The notes under the pieces are model-generated. The model saw nothing but the letters and a program-made list of their open reading frames with translations. It did not search any database and was not told the DNA's origin. Position numbers and translations under genes: made by a program. This document shows positions 63,496-64,000 of a stretch of 64,000 nt of DNA, piece after piece. Position 1 is the first letter of the stretch, and each line of letters begins with the position of its first letter. The stretch is from Ignavibacterium sp. (GTDB lineage: Bacteria > Bacteroidota > Ignavibacteria > Ignavibacteriales > Ignavibacteriaceae): the NCBI GenBank assembly GCA_032027145.1, contig JAVSMP010000001.1:2981116-3045115 (forward strand). Reading direction: 5' to 3'.

Positions 63496-63504
63496 TGATC
63501 AAAT

Positions 63505-64000
63505 TTATTTTTTCAACCATATCAAAGGATCAACATTTTGCCTGCCGTTCCATACTTCGAAATGCAGAATATTACCTTCTACTCCTTCACTAATTTTTCC
63601 GATCAATCCGGCAGTCTTAACCTTATCGCCTTCTTTTACAAATACTTCAGCAAGATGTCCGTAAACGGTTCTAAAATTTCCCTTATGACTCATAATTAAA
63701 ACTGTACCATAGCCCGGAAGCCACTCAACAGCAGATACAACTCCATCTCCAACACTTTTTACACTTAAATCACCGCTGGCTCTTATATCAATACCATAAT
63801 TAACTGTCAGAGTTTTCAATTTAGGATTCAGTGATTCGCCAAAGCCTCTTACTACTTTACCTTTTGAAACTGGCCAGTTGAGTTTCCCCTTCATCTCCGC
63901 AAAAGATCCAAAAGTTGCTGTTGATAAATTAACATCATATTCAGCTGGAACTATTTCTTTTTTTGTTTTTGTCTCAGTAGAAGCTAGTAACTCCCGTTTC
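63505..64000 (-). CDS. EnvC-like murein hydrolase activator (LytM domain), partial
   Basis: The reading frame is open to the window edge, so the 5' part is cut off. The visible 165 residues end in a LytM/M23 domain: KLNWPVSKGKVVRGFG, VNYGIDIRASG, FRTVYGHLAEVFVKEGDKVKTAG, ILHFEVWNGRQNVDP. The first zinc-ligand His (HxGID) is replaced (NYGID), while HLxEV and LHFEVW keep theirs. This fits EnvC-type activators, which stimulate amidases without cutting themselves. The usual N-terminal coiled coil would lie beyond the window. Confidence 0.85.
   Translation of the reverse strand, partial: KRELLASTETKTKKEIVPAEYDVNLSTATFGSFAEMKGKLNWPVSKGKVVRGFGESLNPKLKTLTVNYGIDIRASGDLSVKSVGDGVVSAVEWLPGYGTVLIMSHKGNFRTVYGHLAEVFVKEGDKVKTAGLIGKISEGVEGNILHFEVWNGRQNVDPLIWLKK

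Noticed and set aside
1-64000. rRNA, tRNA, transposase or integrase genes
   Set aside because: None was recognised on either strand. No full-length insertion sequence was seen despite the repeats around the CRISPR island.

Overview
The window looks like chromosome of a low-GC member of the Ignavibacteria or a close relative in the Bacteroidota/Chlorobiota group. This rests on secreted proteins ending in type IX secretion sorting domains (YPNPFNP signature at 8336-11596 and 44860-46689), a giant C25 (gingipain/PorU-type) peptidase, a Bat aerotolerance operon, a KDO gene and AT-rich intergenic DNA. Taxonomy is inferred; no rRNA is present. Most genes lie on the minus strand.

Layout. 8-16488: core genes (TPR protein, sucC, pruA, acyl-CoA ligase, inositol monophosphatase, a type IX cargo protein, a B12-binding subunit, HIT protein, PLP enzyme, kdsB, gatC, plsC-type acyltransferase, M48 protease). 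The sucC-pruA gap holds a decayed toxin-antitoxin pair. 16589-34308: a type III-A CRISPR-Cas island bounded by two copies of a 154-bp direct repeat. It holds a 30-spacer array, a leader with a promoter, a TPR protein of unknown function, cas2, cas1, a small orphan gene, three CARF-domain genes (NE0113 family, a Card1/Can2-like nuclease, a CARF-HEPN RNase), csm5-csm4-csm3-csm2-cas10 and cas6. 34391-44697: an outer-membrane protein, TerC, and the moxR-DUF58-bat operon. 44860-56408: type IX cargo, a decayed small secreted protein, a PQQ propeller fused to a degenerate phosphoesterase, a HAD phosphatase, a barrel protein and the C25 peptidase. 56410-63495: a polysaccharide cluster (WecG/TagA, GT4, three GT2, UDP-galactopyranose mutase, flippase). 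The 3' edge cuts an EnvC-like LytM gene.

Most unusual feature: the CRISPR repeats themselves are invaded by palindromes. The normal repeat is 30 bp. Thirteen of 30 repeats carry a 20-21 bp GC-rich palindrome at one exact position, and five carry a 51-bp double palindrome at another exact position, splitting the crRNA 5' tag. All five of the latter adjoin the same duplicated spacer. The invaded and clean repeats are interspersed, and the direct repeats flanking the island end in the same palindrome plus half a CRISPR repeat. This suggests that a palindromic repeat family has entered a CRISPR array and helped to rearrange it.

How the island should work (family knowledge): Cas6 cuts the array transcript, which runs leftwards from a promoter at 19343-19371. 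Csm2-5 with Cas10 form the RNA-guided complex. The Cas10 GGDD domain makes cyclic oligoadenylates, and these switch on the Card1-like and CARF-HEPN nucleases. The NE0113 protein may sense or degrade the signal. Cas1-Cas2 add spacers. A terminator at 23258-23285 separates the interference/signalling operon from the adaptation genes.
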